64,000 nt of DNA from Spirodela intermedia. Lineage: Eukaryota > Streptophyta > Magnoliopsida > Alismatales > Araceae. The translations under genes were made by a program, and so were the position numbers. Shown here in pieces: positions 12,901-23,640 of the stretch. How positions within the stretch are numbered: the first letter of the stretch is position 1; the number at the start of each line of letters is the position of its first letter. The stretch spans positions 6,201,827-6,265,826 of the forward strand of contig LR746272.1 in NCBI GenBank assembly GCA_902729315.2. The letters run 5' to 3'. The notes under the pieces were generated by a model, which was given only the letters and a program-made list of their open reading frames with translations, was not told where the DNA came from and searched no databases.

Positions 12901-15605
12901 AGAACTTAGTAATAGTTTAAATGAAACTATAGGACATACACTACAGAAAAGATACTGAAATAGATCGCCTCAGTGTCAATGATACTATTTCATCTATTGC
13001 CAGGACCATATCGAGTCTTCCACCAGAATCTGGTGTTTTCCTGTCTGTAATAGATGGCCCCATGACTATGGATAAGCTTTCCTTTTGTCATGATGCTTGA
13101 CATTAATCCCCATAGAAAGTGTTCCAAAGTTTCAGTCAACATAGTTTTGGACCAGCAAGGAGCTTTTTAAAGATATGCACTATTCGCACGATGAGTACAC
13201 TACCTTGTTGGTAGCATAGTTGTGCAATTTAACCTCGTGAATAGATGAGGGTATCCCTGGGATCCAATCATTAGAACATATTGCCTATTATCTAAAATCC
13301 AATGGTCCTATGTAGTACTCTGGTACATGAGCTGATAGTCACTCCTATGAAGTTCTGTAACAGTGAGCTCCTAAAGAAGAAAATTCATTTCAGGTTACAA
13401 TTAACTGAACTAATTTCCCAGAAGACAAAAGGCATTGACATCAAAGACCTGAATGAGAAAAACACGCTATCTTTGATTGGAAAGCATTAGTACCATGCCT
13501 AACCTCTGTCGTCTTATATTAGCTAATAAGATTATGCAAAGAAACCAGACCTTTCTGGTTGTGGTTTCTCCATAAATCTAAGATCTTATCATTACCATTA
13601 ATTGACCCTAATCCTACGAGATACTGTTGTCTGAACTCTTAACCTACAAGACACTTTGTACATGAATAGATCGTACATTTTTTATAATTATCTCTGTAGC
13701 AGTTCTCTCAGGATTTGATAGGCTTTCATTGCTCAGCAGTAACACACGGGAATAGAAACACCTTGCGCAATAATATATGTGTTTCCAGCATCCTATGAAG
13801 GACAGAAACTAGATCTAGTTTAGCATTAAATCATCATGTCCTAAAGAACCTGGGCACTTCCCACAAAGGTGATTAAGCTGGACTAAGAAACTAAACTGAT
13901 CACAATAATGTTAGAATTTTTAAGGCTTATGTTAAATCAAGACAAGAATGCAGTTCCTTTTAACATCAAAAATCTGTTCTTAGCTCAAGATACGTTAAAC
14001 CACACAAAGAAGTGTGATTTCAAATATGCAATAACATGAATTCTTCATATTTACTCCATTTTCGAAATATGCTCTCTGATGTTTCTTGGGTTTGAGAGAA
14101 GAAAACAATCTTCTGTAATAAAAAAATGTCGCAGTCATGTGACAAAGTAGAATTCAAAACAAAAAAGTGGTAGATATCTTTCATGTGACTTTTGAATAAC
14201 CCTTTTGCTGAGCTCTAAGATTGCCTTGATGATAACATAGTCCAGTTATGAGTATTCGTATTTTTAAACTATATGGATAGGCCTGGTGAAGACATCAAAA
14301 CTTGTGAAGAAGCAGATATGGATTGGAAGCACCTATGTTTAGGCCTTGTGAAGACATCAAAACTTTCATGAGTCAAGAAGTACCTCAGTGCGGTAAATCC
14401 AACCCATATGAATAAAGTGGACCAGCAAATATTAAAAGGCAGCACACGGCTAGACTGTAAACCTTAAAAGCAGTTTTCAGAGGTACGATCCACCTGAGGT
14501 ACTCAATAATAGATTAAAAGTATAGTACAAAAGCAATTTTTGAAAATTCTTCCTTTTAAAAAAAGAATTAGAATATGATGTAGTACGGTTTTCCATGACA
14601 TAATTTTTCTTCATCCTCCTTGTTTATACTGCGGTTTACGGTAAGGTTCTCATTCTTTGAAATTTATTGTTGCTCAGATATTCGTCCATTATTATTACTA
14701 ACACTGCATCAATAAGCCACAGCCTGAATTGTATTTCCTAATTGAGTGAATTATCAATGGCGATTTAGGGGGAAAACCTAGGTCTGATGTCGAACTAAAT
14801 GCTCATAAAGTTCCTCACGCACCGGATGGCTACCTCTTTGGAATGGATCAAAGCGACTAATAGAAAATAAGAATGAGAAGATGATGGACAAACCATCCTC
14901 CTACAAACGAGAGATTGCATCTAATGACTCCTAGGGAAACAAATATGTTTTATGTGTATTCAAACTTGGCAGGGTTGCACAAACTTTCCCGGCCTATCAG
15001 GCTATAATTGAATTCGATCCCAAGACCTTCAATCAATAAATAATGCACAAACTTTCCCCGCATCAAGACGTACCCAGACAAACGATTCTTTTCATCTTTC
15101 CATCAAAGGCACCACACTCCAGAGCTTGAATGCTCTTCTGGTAAGAGGCAGACAAATATGGAACAAGAGGCCGCACATATCGAAAGGACAAAACTAAAAC
15201 AGACACACAAACAAGTTGTCGGGGTTCGAGATGAAAAGAGATGTCGAATAGGGAAAATTATTCGTAGGGAAGAAGAGGGCGTGTTACCTTGCCGAGTAGT
15301 TGGGACAGGGAGGTCTTGGAGTAGGGAACCAAAGCCTCGAGAACAGTGTTAGAAGCTCCTGGAACAGACAGCAGCCACCCGAGCGCCTGGAGGCAGCAAT
15401 CGAAAAAAGAAAACCAATTTTCAGAATTCTACCGCCGGAATCCTCTAGATACCTGCCGTTGACGGGAGTCGGCAATAGCGAGGGAAACTAAGAAACAGAT
15501 GACGAGAGACCGAAACACCTGAGAGGCACCTCCGGCGAGGTAGATGACAGCCTGCGTGGGGCTGGCATGGATGGCGTCGACGATGGCGCGGATGCGTGCG
15601 TCCAT
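982..15605 (-). CDS. CinA-like / nucleotidylyltransferase fusion protein (At2g01220-like), 3'-partial, nine exons
   Basis: Exons joined in phase, in transcript order: 15605-15519, 15386-15288, 11342-11258, 4592-4523, 3122-3062, 2975-2922, 1805-1655, 1558-1462, 1091-982 (about 271 codons). Every junction has GT..AG borders. The start Met is at 15603-15605 ([20 protein letters not shown]), matching the usual start of this plant family. Exons 1-6 encode a CinA-like domain, with [37 protein letters not shown] and [14 protein letters not shown]. Exon 7 is an acidic linker. Exon 8 carries the nucleotidylyltransferase signature [15 protein letters not shown], whose HxGH motif binds the nucleotide, and exon 9 continues with [15 protein letters not shown]. 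The rest of the catalytic domain lies beyond base 1. Known family: plant homologues of Arabidopsis At2g01220; the exact substrate is unsettled. The introns are very long (3.9 kb and 6.7 kb for introns 2 and 3) and intron 3 contains a dead chromovirus. No frameshift was seen in the exons, so I infer a working gene. Confidence 0.87.
3385..3560. repeat. short tandem duplication in an intron
   Basis: The word cctaagaaaagaataggatt occurs three times (near 3397, 3475 and 3513). The word caaatagacatc occurs twice, near 3439 and 3548, about 110 bp apart. This is a local duplication with partial triplication inside the intron between exons 4 and 5 of the nucleotidylyltransferase-like gene. No coding content. 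Confidence 0.75.
5221..5330. repeat. short direct repeats at the left end of the inverted retroelement half
   Basis: The word ctgagaaaagttgg occurs near 5221 and 5297, and gattcctactg occurs near 5279 and 5318. These interleaved direct repeats lie where the minus-strand reverse transcriptase similarity fades, so they probably mark the rearrangement breakpoint. Confidence 0.6.
5270..6890 (-). pseudogene. Ty3/gypsy gag-protease-RT N-terminus remnant
   Basis: Reading leftward on the minus strand: a gag-like stretch (about 6890-6400, with [11 protein letters not shown]), a CCHC-type zinc knuckle remnant near 6190-6245 ([13 protein letters not shown], last Cys shifted), and the aspartic protease core [13 protein letters not shown] near 5935-5985, where the usual DSG/DTG is DNG. 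Next comes [15 protein letters not shown] near 5710-5765, the segment that follows the protease in plant gypsy elements. The run [20 protein letters not shown] and GTTPINV then leads into the start of reverse transcriptase, ending after about [13 protein letters not shown]. The longest open piece is 5389-5772; elsewhere there are stops and frame changes. Confidence 0.82.
6905..8504 (+). pseudogene. Ty3/gypsy RT-integrase-chromodomain remnant
   Basis: Reverse transcriptase pieces [15 protein letters not shown] and SSYHQIKMK lie near 6945-7030. [12 protein letters not shown] near 7165-7200 is the polymerase active-site box (xxDD). The frame then passes directly into the integrase zinc-binding region, [19 protein letters not shown] (about 7250-7310), so the palm/thumb end and RNase H are missing. 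Integrase core pieces follow with stops (IDGL near 7390, YNPQTD near 7640, YNTAFHFTT near 7770). The 178-codon open piece at 7968-8504 holds the integrase C-terminal domain ([36 protein letters not shown]). It ends in a chromodomain-like tail ([12 protein letters not shown]...[11 protein letters not shown]). Confidence 0.85.
8432..8816 (+). repeat. 3' LTR of the decayed chromovirus
   Basis: About 385 bp with perfect 7-bp inverted ends, TGTTAGG at 8432 and CCTAACA ending at 8816. It lies directly after the chromodomain-like tail, where a 3' LTR belongs. No matching 5' LTR was found on the left, consistent with rearrangement or deletion. Confidence 0.75.
14278..14365. repeat. imperfect direct repeat in intron 2
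   Basis: Two copies of a roughly 25-bp word (taggcctggtgaagacatca and variant) about 62 bp apart, in the intron between exons 2 and 3 of the nucleotidylyltransferase-like gene. No coding content. Confidence 0.6.
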
Positions 15606-18600
15606 CACGATTCTAACCCTTCTTTCTTCCTGTGCCGCAGCTATCGAATGAAAAGCAATTATTAGCGACATTAAATAAATTTAGCCATCATCGACGGTAC
15701 AAGTTTCAGAAGCATTACCATTCCGAGTTTATCGCCTCCTTAATTTATTTAAGCGCAATGAAAGTTGCGTTCACAAATCTTGAAATTTATTTATTTCAAA
15801 TGAAACCTTCCGCGACGTGTCCCCACCCCCCCTCCCCCTCTTCCCCCCCTGGAAGACCCATACATGCAGGCAGATTATCAGCTGCCGATGTTGGTGACGC
15901 GAGGAGACAACGCGGGTTTCGCGGCAGAGGCGGGGGATCTCCGCTTCGGCAACAGAGCACGTTCCAAAGTCGGGGCAAGCGGAGGTAGGCTGATGCCCCC
16001 CACCCCCCCCAAAAGTTTCTCTTATTCTGGAACCTGATTTTTAGACCCTAGCGAACGAAGAAACACCCTAGTCCAGTCCGTTGACAAGGGTAAGGGTACT
16101 CTCTCCGTCCGAAACTACCTGCCGTATTCGAACCGTCTTAGCAGGGCCAAGTCAGCTGCGAATTTGGAGTAGGGTAGACGGACAGGAAGCCTGCAGTACA
16201 GCAGAAGGGAGACAGTTGGTATCTTTCCTAAAATTCTGAAGTTTCAGGCTTTTACTCTCTATAGTCAACGATATCCGGGTTTGAGGTGGGCTTAGGGGGT
16301 TAACACAGTCCACCTACACACTTCAGTGCGAGTCAACTGTAATCCTATTTTAGGGAACTCTTCGTCAACTGGGCTTATACTACCGCCTACGGAAAGGGCA
16401 TACACAGAGAGAGAGAGGTGACGACCATTATGATTGAGGCAATGTTTAGAAGAATGAAGACGAAGAAAAATCGAAGAAACGGCCGCGCCAGTTGTCAGCA
16501 ACATGAAGAAGAGCAGTGAGTGTGCTCCGCTCTTCCATGGTGCAATTACTACACCGCTTTGGCATTTACTGAGGTCGCTATCTCCAGTATTTAGAGGCGG
16601 CCAGGAGAAGCACGAAGCGTTCTGAACTCTGTAGCGTTCATTAAGATCATCTCCCAATGGGCGAGCAAAAGACAAGCCGGCGTCGGCACGTTGGCCTATA
16701 CAGATAGATAAAAGGGATAGGAAGAGAAAGAGAGAGATGTGTGTGGTCTCCCTTGACGAGGCTCAGACAGAGGTGAGATGTAGGGATAAAGATATACCGA
16801 ACGAGCGAGCGAGAGAGAGAGAGAGAGAGAGAGATCGAGTGGGGGAGAGAGTTTCATGATGCACGTTCGTGCCCTTATCTCCCTTGTCGGCAGTGTGGGA
16901 AAGGGAAGGGTCCAAAGACCGACTGATCTTGTGCGGGGGGGTTTGCGGGAGTGACGGATCATGTGATGACATTTAAAATGAAGACCGTTGTGGCTGTCCG
17001 CTCACTCAACAAGGTCCCCCCCCCCGGGCCGGCCCCCCCTTTAAACGTTTGCCTCGTTGTCGTTGGTAAGCCACTCTGTCTCTTCAGTAGACCTTTAAGG
17101 CTTTCTGGTTCTCGGTTCACGGAGGCACTTCGCTTACGCCGTTAAGTTTTCCGGCTTGGAAGGCTGAAACAGCGGCTCCTTTCCGCTACGGTGAGGGCTA
17201 CAATTCACACCCAGGCATGGTACAGAACAATACGCGTCTCAGCTTCTTTGCTCGGCGACCGACTGGTCTAAGTCCTTGACGGCGGCCTGCGGTCAGGTCA
17301 TATACGACGGCAATGGCAGCGTCAGCGCTTAAATGCCCACATGATGAGGATCCATGCAGACGAGTAACTCCTCTCGTCAGTGCACTACTACTGTGAGTAG
17401 CTCACACAACAGCGTTCTTCCAAACGTTTTATCCCCCACATGGGGCATTAGCAAGCAATGCTCTGAGAACTCTCTGTTCGCATTTATCGTCGCTGTCGCG
17501 ATTCTGAAAGCCGTCTGGCGGAGATGAGAGTAAGCTGACATCGAGGAAGAAGATGAGCCTTCCGCGAGAATTGCGGAGAGTGATTCAACCAAAGATGATT
17601 GACTGATTTGTCCAACCAATAGGCCCACGAGCTATTGTCATATGTCACAAGTTTCATAGACGTTGGTGGGGAGAGAGATAGACATAAATATCACGCGGAC
17701 AAGGGAACTGACATCCGCGGCATTTTTAGTTAATGCTATGAGCTAATTAATACCCATGCATGTTGGGGCTATCCTCAATAATAGGGTATATTATCCTCAT
17801 TAAGAGGGCATATTTAATAGCCACTTTGGGGTTCATGTCCTAACAGAGCTTATTTTCCAGCTCGCATCGTTGTCTTTCATTTTCCGGTTTTACCTTTTTA
17901 TTGACTTGGAGTACAAATCGAGAAATAGTTGAGACTCTGGACAGAAGTAGCAAAACTTTTGTGACGTCTACACTTATCTGGGACCCATTATAGCAAACCT
18001 TTTCTAATTTTTCCTTAATCGTATTTGACAATGTCGATATGTTCGCACATTCATATTTTTTTGCAAAAAGCACTGTTCTAAGACTTATTTTAGAACAGTT
18101 TAACCCACTCAAATCATCATCTAGGAGCGATTCCCTCCCAACCAGAACTTGATAGATTTCTCAGTCATCGCCCATCTTAGAGCATCACTGTCAACCGCCG
18201 TTGGAGCAATGCCCTCAGAACTAGTAAAACAATAAAATCAGTCCGTTACTTCGACTCTGGGGTAGGATCTGTGCCTAAGAACAAATTAATCTGTTAGCAG
18301 CCTAGGCAACCGTGGAATATGGCCGTTAGCACATGGTACTACGCACCTAACAATAGTAAAGATCTTGCCCACGCGCACAAAAATAATCACCAGATCAGTC
18401 GAGCGTATTTAATTAAGATTCGAACTAGATTCAACTTCCGCAAGGAGGAGAAGATTTGAGCACGCAGGTGAATTGTCTACGATGGGTCGCATCGACCCAT
18501 CTGCATAGATGAAGAATATAAAGTTAAATATTATGTGCAGGAGTCGGACCCAGTATGACCCTGGTTCGAGCGAGCCAACAAAGCTGAACTCCAGCAGCCT

Positions 18601-19704
18601 CGACTATAGGAGTAGCCCAGCCACGCCGCCACAGAATGGTCCTTTTCCACGGAGCTGGTCGCCCTGGTTTGTGTGGCCGGCGGCGCCCAGGCGTGCATCG
18701 CCAGCCGAGGAGAGGGGAAGAGGCAACGGAGGCCTCCTCAGGAAAGGCGGAGCGCGGCATAATGTAGTAGGAGTGAAAAGAGTCCGAGACCGTCAAGTCG
18801 ATTCCAATAAATCCAACTCTGATATATTTTAAAGAGCGAGTTCGAAAAGCCTGTCGACGACGACCGGCCGGCCTCCCGCCGCCCCCTCTCCTCTTCCAAG
18901 CGACTTCCAATATTTGAATTCTTTCGGACATCCCCTTTTGGAACTTCCGGCGAGACCATCCTTGGGAGGGAACTGGGACTCCGTTCTGGTTTGGTTCCCC
19001 AATTCCTGCTGTAGTAGATTACATTGCACGTCGGGCGAGCCCGCGGGGGGCCGGTGTCGGCTCCAAAGATTCTCACCTGTTCTTGCGTGAACATCCGTGG
19101 AAGGCTCCTCCTGTTCTCCCCTGTTCACCCCTTCTCTAAGTGCGGAACCTAACCTGGGCAGCAGAAATCCTCGTGCCGCGTCTGCAAGCCGCCCGGGACT
19201 CGCACGGGGCAAATGAATCGAGGCGGGGCAAGCACGCAAGCCTTGTCTTTTCTCGGCCAGTTGGCCGTGTCGTCACGCTAAGAAGGGACGTGGAAACATG
19301 CAACGGCGTAGGACCATTCCGGGGTCCGTCCAACTTTCATCACGTGCCCTCTCGCCCCGCAGTACGACGACCGTAGTCTCAGCCCTCTAAGAGCCATCAT
19401 TGCGCCGCGCTGCTACGCTAGTGAAGCAGCGGAGGATTAAGTCACGGGGGGAGCCGACCCACCCCTGCATCCCGCACCCTGCGCTCTGCCTGGGTGGGTT
19501 AACTTAAGCTGCCTCGCCTGGACATCATGATCGTCCAACGCACCTACACCTGCTGACGAGAATGCGCCTTTACAAAGCCTGCGACTGAGCACGGCTGCCC
19601 TGTGTTTTGGTCGACATTTCTCGCGCGCGCACATCTTTGCCGGCTTCCTGCGGGAGAGAATCCTCTCGCGGACCCCATCGCACTGCGGGCGACTTCACCC
19701 TCCC
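15606..19704. other. divergent intergenic region with no recognised gene
   Basis: This region separates the minus-strand nucleotidylyltransferase-like gene from the plus-strand LRR gene and must hold both promoters. It has C-rich runs (about 15822-15850 and 17018-17040) and a GA microsatellite. GC content rises from about 18500 towards the LRR start. Several open frames exist (for example 17377-17628 and 18524-18931 on the minus strand), but none shows a domain I recognise. No clear TATA box was identified for either gene. Confidence 0.5.
16803..16835. repeat. (GA)n microsatellite
   Basis: An almost uninterrupted GA dinucleotide run, preceded by GAGC units. The open frames across it on the minus strand are Ser-Leu repeats produced by the repeat itself. 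Confidence 0.9.
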
Positions 19705-21105
19705 ATGGCGAGTCTTCTCTCCCTCTTCCTCTCCTTGATCTTGGCCTCGCGAGGCCTCTGGTTCGCCATCGCGCAGCAGCAGCCGCAGGAGACTCTCTCT
19801 CTTCTGAGCCGCGAGGACGTTGATGTGCTCATAGACCTCAGACAGAGCCTCCGCGACCTCCCCGGCTCGGACTTCTTCTCCTCGTGGCGCTTAGATTCCC
19901 CTTCTGCCGCCTCCGACGCCTGCTCCTCCTTCGCCGGCGTCGTCTGCTCCCCTGCCGACGACGATGCGACCCTCCGGGTGACGTCTCTCACCCTCGGATC
20001 TGCCGGCTCCGCAGGATCTCCGGGCCTCGCCGGGACGCTTCCATCCTCCCTCGCCAATCTCACGCTCCTCACCCAGCTCGTCCTCTCCCCGGGCCGCGTC
20101 TCCGGCCCCATCCCCGAGGAGCTCGGCGGAGCCCGCCTGCCCTCGCTCCGCCTCCTTTCCTTGAGCGGAAACCTTCTATCCGGCCCCATCCCGGCCTCCT
20201 TAGGGGCTCTCCCCAGCCTCCACACCCTCGATCTCAGCCACAACCACCTCTCCGGTGACATTCCCCCGGCCCTCCTCGCACTGCCCAGCCTCCGGGTCGT
20301 AATCCTCGCCGCCAACGGCGGTCTCTCCGGGGAGATCCCCCCTGTCGCCGTCCCCCTCCTCCATCTCGACCTCCGCGAGAATAACCTCACCGGTTCTCTT
20401 CCTCGTCCTATCCCGGCCACTCTCCGCTACATCTCCGTTTCCAACAACGCCATGTCGGGCTCTCTCGAAGCCCTCGATGCCTCATTTCCCGACCTCGCTT
20501 TCCTCGACCTTTCCATGAACGGCTTCTCCGGTCCCATACCCAGTGCCCTCTTCACTCCACGGCGCCCCCCGGAGGACGAGGTGCCACCGCCATTGGCGGT
20601 GCTCTTGCTGCAGCGGAACAGCTTGTCGGGCCCAATACCGGAGCCCGTCGAGCCGGGAGCCATCGCGAAGTGGACGGTGGATATGAGCCACAATCAGTTG
20701 ACGGGTCCCCTTCCGGGGGGGCTGGCGGCGAGCGGCAGCCTCTTCGTGAACTACAACCGTCTGACCGGGACCCTGCCGTCGGAGTTCGTCCGCAGCCTCT
20801 ACGCGGGCAGCATGACGACGCTCTACGCTCAGCACAACTACCTCTCCGGACTCGACTCTCCACTTCCGATACCCGGTGGCGGTGTGGCCGGCGCCGCCTT
20901 CACGCCGCCGCTTCCGGACGGGGTCACGGTCTGCCTGTCATACAACTGCATGGCACCACTGCCCGTGGGGCCCTCCGGATGCCCCACCAGCGCCGGCGGT
21001 GACGGATCTCGGCCGTCCTACCAGTGCCCCGCCTTCAACAACGGCACGGCCATCGTCGTCACCGGAGGCGGCGGGGACCTAAGCTGGGACGACGTGGAGC
21101 CGTGA
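19705..21105 (+). CDS. secreted leucine-rich repeat protein without kinase domain
   Basis: A 466-residue intronless frame, very GC-rich. Residues 1-23 form a signal peptide (hydrophobic core SLLSLFLSLILA, then AIA before a Gln run). Residues about 35-80 are an LRR N-terminal cap (ALL-type start EDVDVLIDLRQSL, then two Cys flanking SSFAGVV). Residues about 90-380 hold around nine to ten plant-type extracellular LRRs with the LxGxIP consensus (LSGPIPASLG, LDLSHNHLSGDIP, LDLRENNLTGSLP, LLLQRNSLSGPIP, NQLTGPLP, NRLTGTLP). A Cys-containing tail (VTVCLSYNCMAP...CP...YQCPAF) follows, with no transmembrane helix or kinase. The overall form resembles plant LRR-family proteins such as At3g17640, whose role is poorly known. 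The protein is probably cell-wall or apoplastic. The start is the first Met in frame and gives a good signal peptide. Confidence 0.88.
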   Translation: MASLLSLFLSLILASRGLWFAIAQQQPQETLSLLSREDVDVLIDLRQSLRDLPGSDFFSSWRLDSPSAASDACSSFAGVVCSPADDDATLRVTSLTLGSAGSAGSPGLAGTLPSSLANLTLLTQLVLSPGRVSGPIPEELGGARLPSLRLLSLSGNLLSGPIPASLGALPSLHTLDLSHNHLSGDIPPALLALPSLRVVILAANGGLSGEIPPVAVPLLHLDLRENNLTGSLPRPIPATLRYISVSNNAMSGSLEALDASFPDLAFLDLSMNGFSGPIPSALFTPRRPPEDEVPPPLAVLLLQRNSLSGPIPEPVEPGAIAKWTVDMSHNQLTGPLPGGLAASGSLFVNYNRLTGTLPSEFVRSLYAGSMTTLYAQHNYLSGLDSPLPIPGGGVAGAAFTPPLPDGVTVCLSYNCMAPLPVGPSGCPTSAGGDGSRPSYQCPAFNNGTAIVVTGGGGDLSWDDVEP

Positions 21106-22500
21106 ACAAGTCCCCTTTTTTTTTTTTTTTTTGCCGTGGACAGATCCCCACTCTTCCATTTCTTCAAATTCTTCGAATATCACCACACAAGATCAGCCGG
21201 GGTGGGTGGTCCGAAGCAGACCCCCCCTCGACGACGAGAACCAACAACCAGGAGGAACAGGACGAGGAATACGAGAAAGGTCAGAAATGTCGACTTTCTT
21301 CTCTCTCCCTCTCCGTTTCCGACTGCGGGTTCTCCTTCCCAATTCCTGCATTCGAGTGCCAATCGTGTACATGGTGTTCGTCTTGGAGATTTGTTTTCAG
21401 CTCACATCCTCCTCGTCCTGGGGAAAACCAACGAGGGGAGACAGTTGAGTCTCTGTTTTCTTCGCAAAAGAAGAGGAAATTTAGCTTCTTCTGTATGTAG
21501 TACCAGAAAAGGATGGCATTTTACTTCTGTATGAGTGTGATCGGCCGTTCATGAGATGGAGATTTCTCGCCGAATGAATGGAAGGAAAGGATACCCTTCG
21601 TCATCTGTTTGTGTATCGCAGAGCGCATCTTTTGACGGGAAGTAGCGCTTCCAAATTAATCTGGTATTAAGAGGTGTCAAGGTTTTAGAAAATAACAACC
21701 CTAAAAAAATCAACGAAGGAAATAGCATTATAACGGCTCGGAAACCCACTCACGTGGTGTACTACATGGACCGCAGGAGCAGCCCTCCACATGGCAGTGC
21801 ATTTATCCAACGTACTACTTCCTACCCACCCATTTACCTTCACTATTTGAGGTTCAACTGTCAACGTTTTACCTCCGAAGCCACACTACCGACACCCACT
21901 TTTGATGCAGGGTGGGAGACCTGCCAGTCATCACTATTTCCACTCCACTGGTTATTGTGGGCCCAGGTTCTATATAGATATATAGATATATAGATATATA
22001 TATATATATATAGTATTCTTTGACCACCCATTTGTGACGACGTGAAGAAGAGTCTGAATAATTCTGGACTTTTTGAAGGACATGTGCAGCTTTTTTTGGT
22101 CAGCGGTCAGAAAGAGGTCATGATGCATGTGTCACTACTAAGAAGTCAACTAACCGTTTCGAAGAAGTCCAGAGTGAATAATCTCGCGAGAATCTCAAGC
22201 GAAGCTCTTGTTTTTCTATCGTCCGTTTAATGTGACATGAAAAGAGAGTAGAACACATCATTCTACTGTTTCTGGTTGATGTCGATCTCCAGACACAGAT
22301 TAAGTGGATGCAACACTGCCATCGAGATGCAAGAATAGGAGGGGGGGCCTTTGGGCTCATGAACTGTGAGGGATGAAGTACACCTGACTGAAGTTTACAA
22401 GACCAAAATAAGTTAGTTAATTGTTGCCAAATCCCATTGTCTTGTTTTCTCAAACATGAAGCAGCGAAAGTCGAGTAATAATGAAAACCAGGCATTGTAT
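21106..22500. other. 3' flank of the LRR gene
   Basis: A T-run of about 16 bases follows the stop codon at 21117-21132. The open frames at 21131-21534 look like 3' UTR, not genes. A TA/GATA microsatellite lies at 21966-22012. I recognise no gene here. Confidence 0.5.
21966..22012. repeat. (TATAGA)n/(TA)n microsatellite
   Basis: Three units of atatagat followed by a pure TA run. A simple repeat with no coding content. Confidence 0.9.
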
Positions 22501-23199
22501 CCACGATAAATAAATAAGGTCATCAATCTTTGAGTCCACCAGAAAATAATTTTGATGATCCAAGTGTTGCCCTCTGAACTGAAAATGGTTGCTTTAATCC
22601 AAAATAATATATAAATCCCTAAATAGAATTACAATTCTATTATTATCGTCATCCTTTTGACTTTTGAGTCCCTAGTAGGCCAAACAAGCAGATGAAGAGG
22701 AGGGTGCGGTTTTGTTGGATCATCATCACTTCCTCACACGCGATAGATCTTCATGTGGCTTATCTCCCCTTTCTAGATAGTAAAGCTCTTTCTATCTAGC
22801 CTCTAAATCTCTTGACAAGTTCTGCTTCAGCGCCTTTACAAATTACAGCTCAAGAGAATTGGGCGGTAGAAATACCAAATGATTTACCCATACTTTCAAT
22901 TCAAGTAGGATGTTGAATCTTGCTGTTCAGGAACAAGTCTGTGAGGAAGCTTTTCAAGCATATGTAGCCGTAACTAACCATCAGGAGTTGCAGAAACTTG
23001 GAGACGTCGAATTTTCAGCTTGGGTTCTAGAAGATTTCTTGAAGGTTTCATGAAGGAGAAAGAGGGCAGAATGATACACTCTTGCGTTCGATTTTTTCAT
23101 ATTTCCTATTTCTGAGTGAAAGTCCTCTTCCTACGCTGGGCCTAATGGGCCGAGCAGCCATCTCAACAATTAGTTGAGTGGTCTGTATTAGACTGCGCA

Positions 23200-23640
23200 T
23201 GTACGTGATAATTCAAAATAATTTTTTAAAAAAATTGTAAAATATTTTACATCAAATATTTTATGTGGGGTTCATTATTTGACCAGATTTCCTTCTTAAC
23301 ACAAGTTAACTATCATTTAAATCATATGAGCTAGAAATAGACTATTTTTCGCATTAGTGGGTATAAAATCATGACATTTTGAATTCCTTGAACTTTGATG
23401 TGGCATTTATTGCATTGAGTTCATTTAATACGTTTCTAATGAGTTCCTAGCATGTATATGACACAATTGTTCAATATAAAAATCTTTTGTCCAAGTCCAC
23501 CCATACATATTCATAGCTAAACTAAGGCAATTCACATTTCACATCCTAAAACTATCATTCATGTATTTTTCAACATAACTTTGGCATCATAAAGATACTT
23601 GAAGCTTTTCAACATCAATAATCTCCCCCTTTTTATGGGG
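23200..23640 (-). mobile_element. probable Ty1/copia 3' LTR and polypurine tract
   Basis: On the minus strand, a tract reading aaaaagggggagatt (about 23622-23635) is followed by ttgatgttgaaaagc and then tttatgatgcc. This order, a G-rich polypurine tract then a TTGATG LTR start, is common in SIRE-type plant copia elements. The left end of the LTR was not located. The upstream minus-strand text (about 23815-23997) includes a Lys-rich segment like the tail of such elements. The assignment is by pattern only. Confidence 0.4.

Noticed and set aside
19695-20863. Long minus-strand and alternative plus-strand frames (up to 241 codons) across the LRR gene
   Set aside because: They overlap a well-supported secreted LRR protein and are shadow frames of GC-rich coding DNA.
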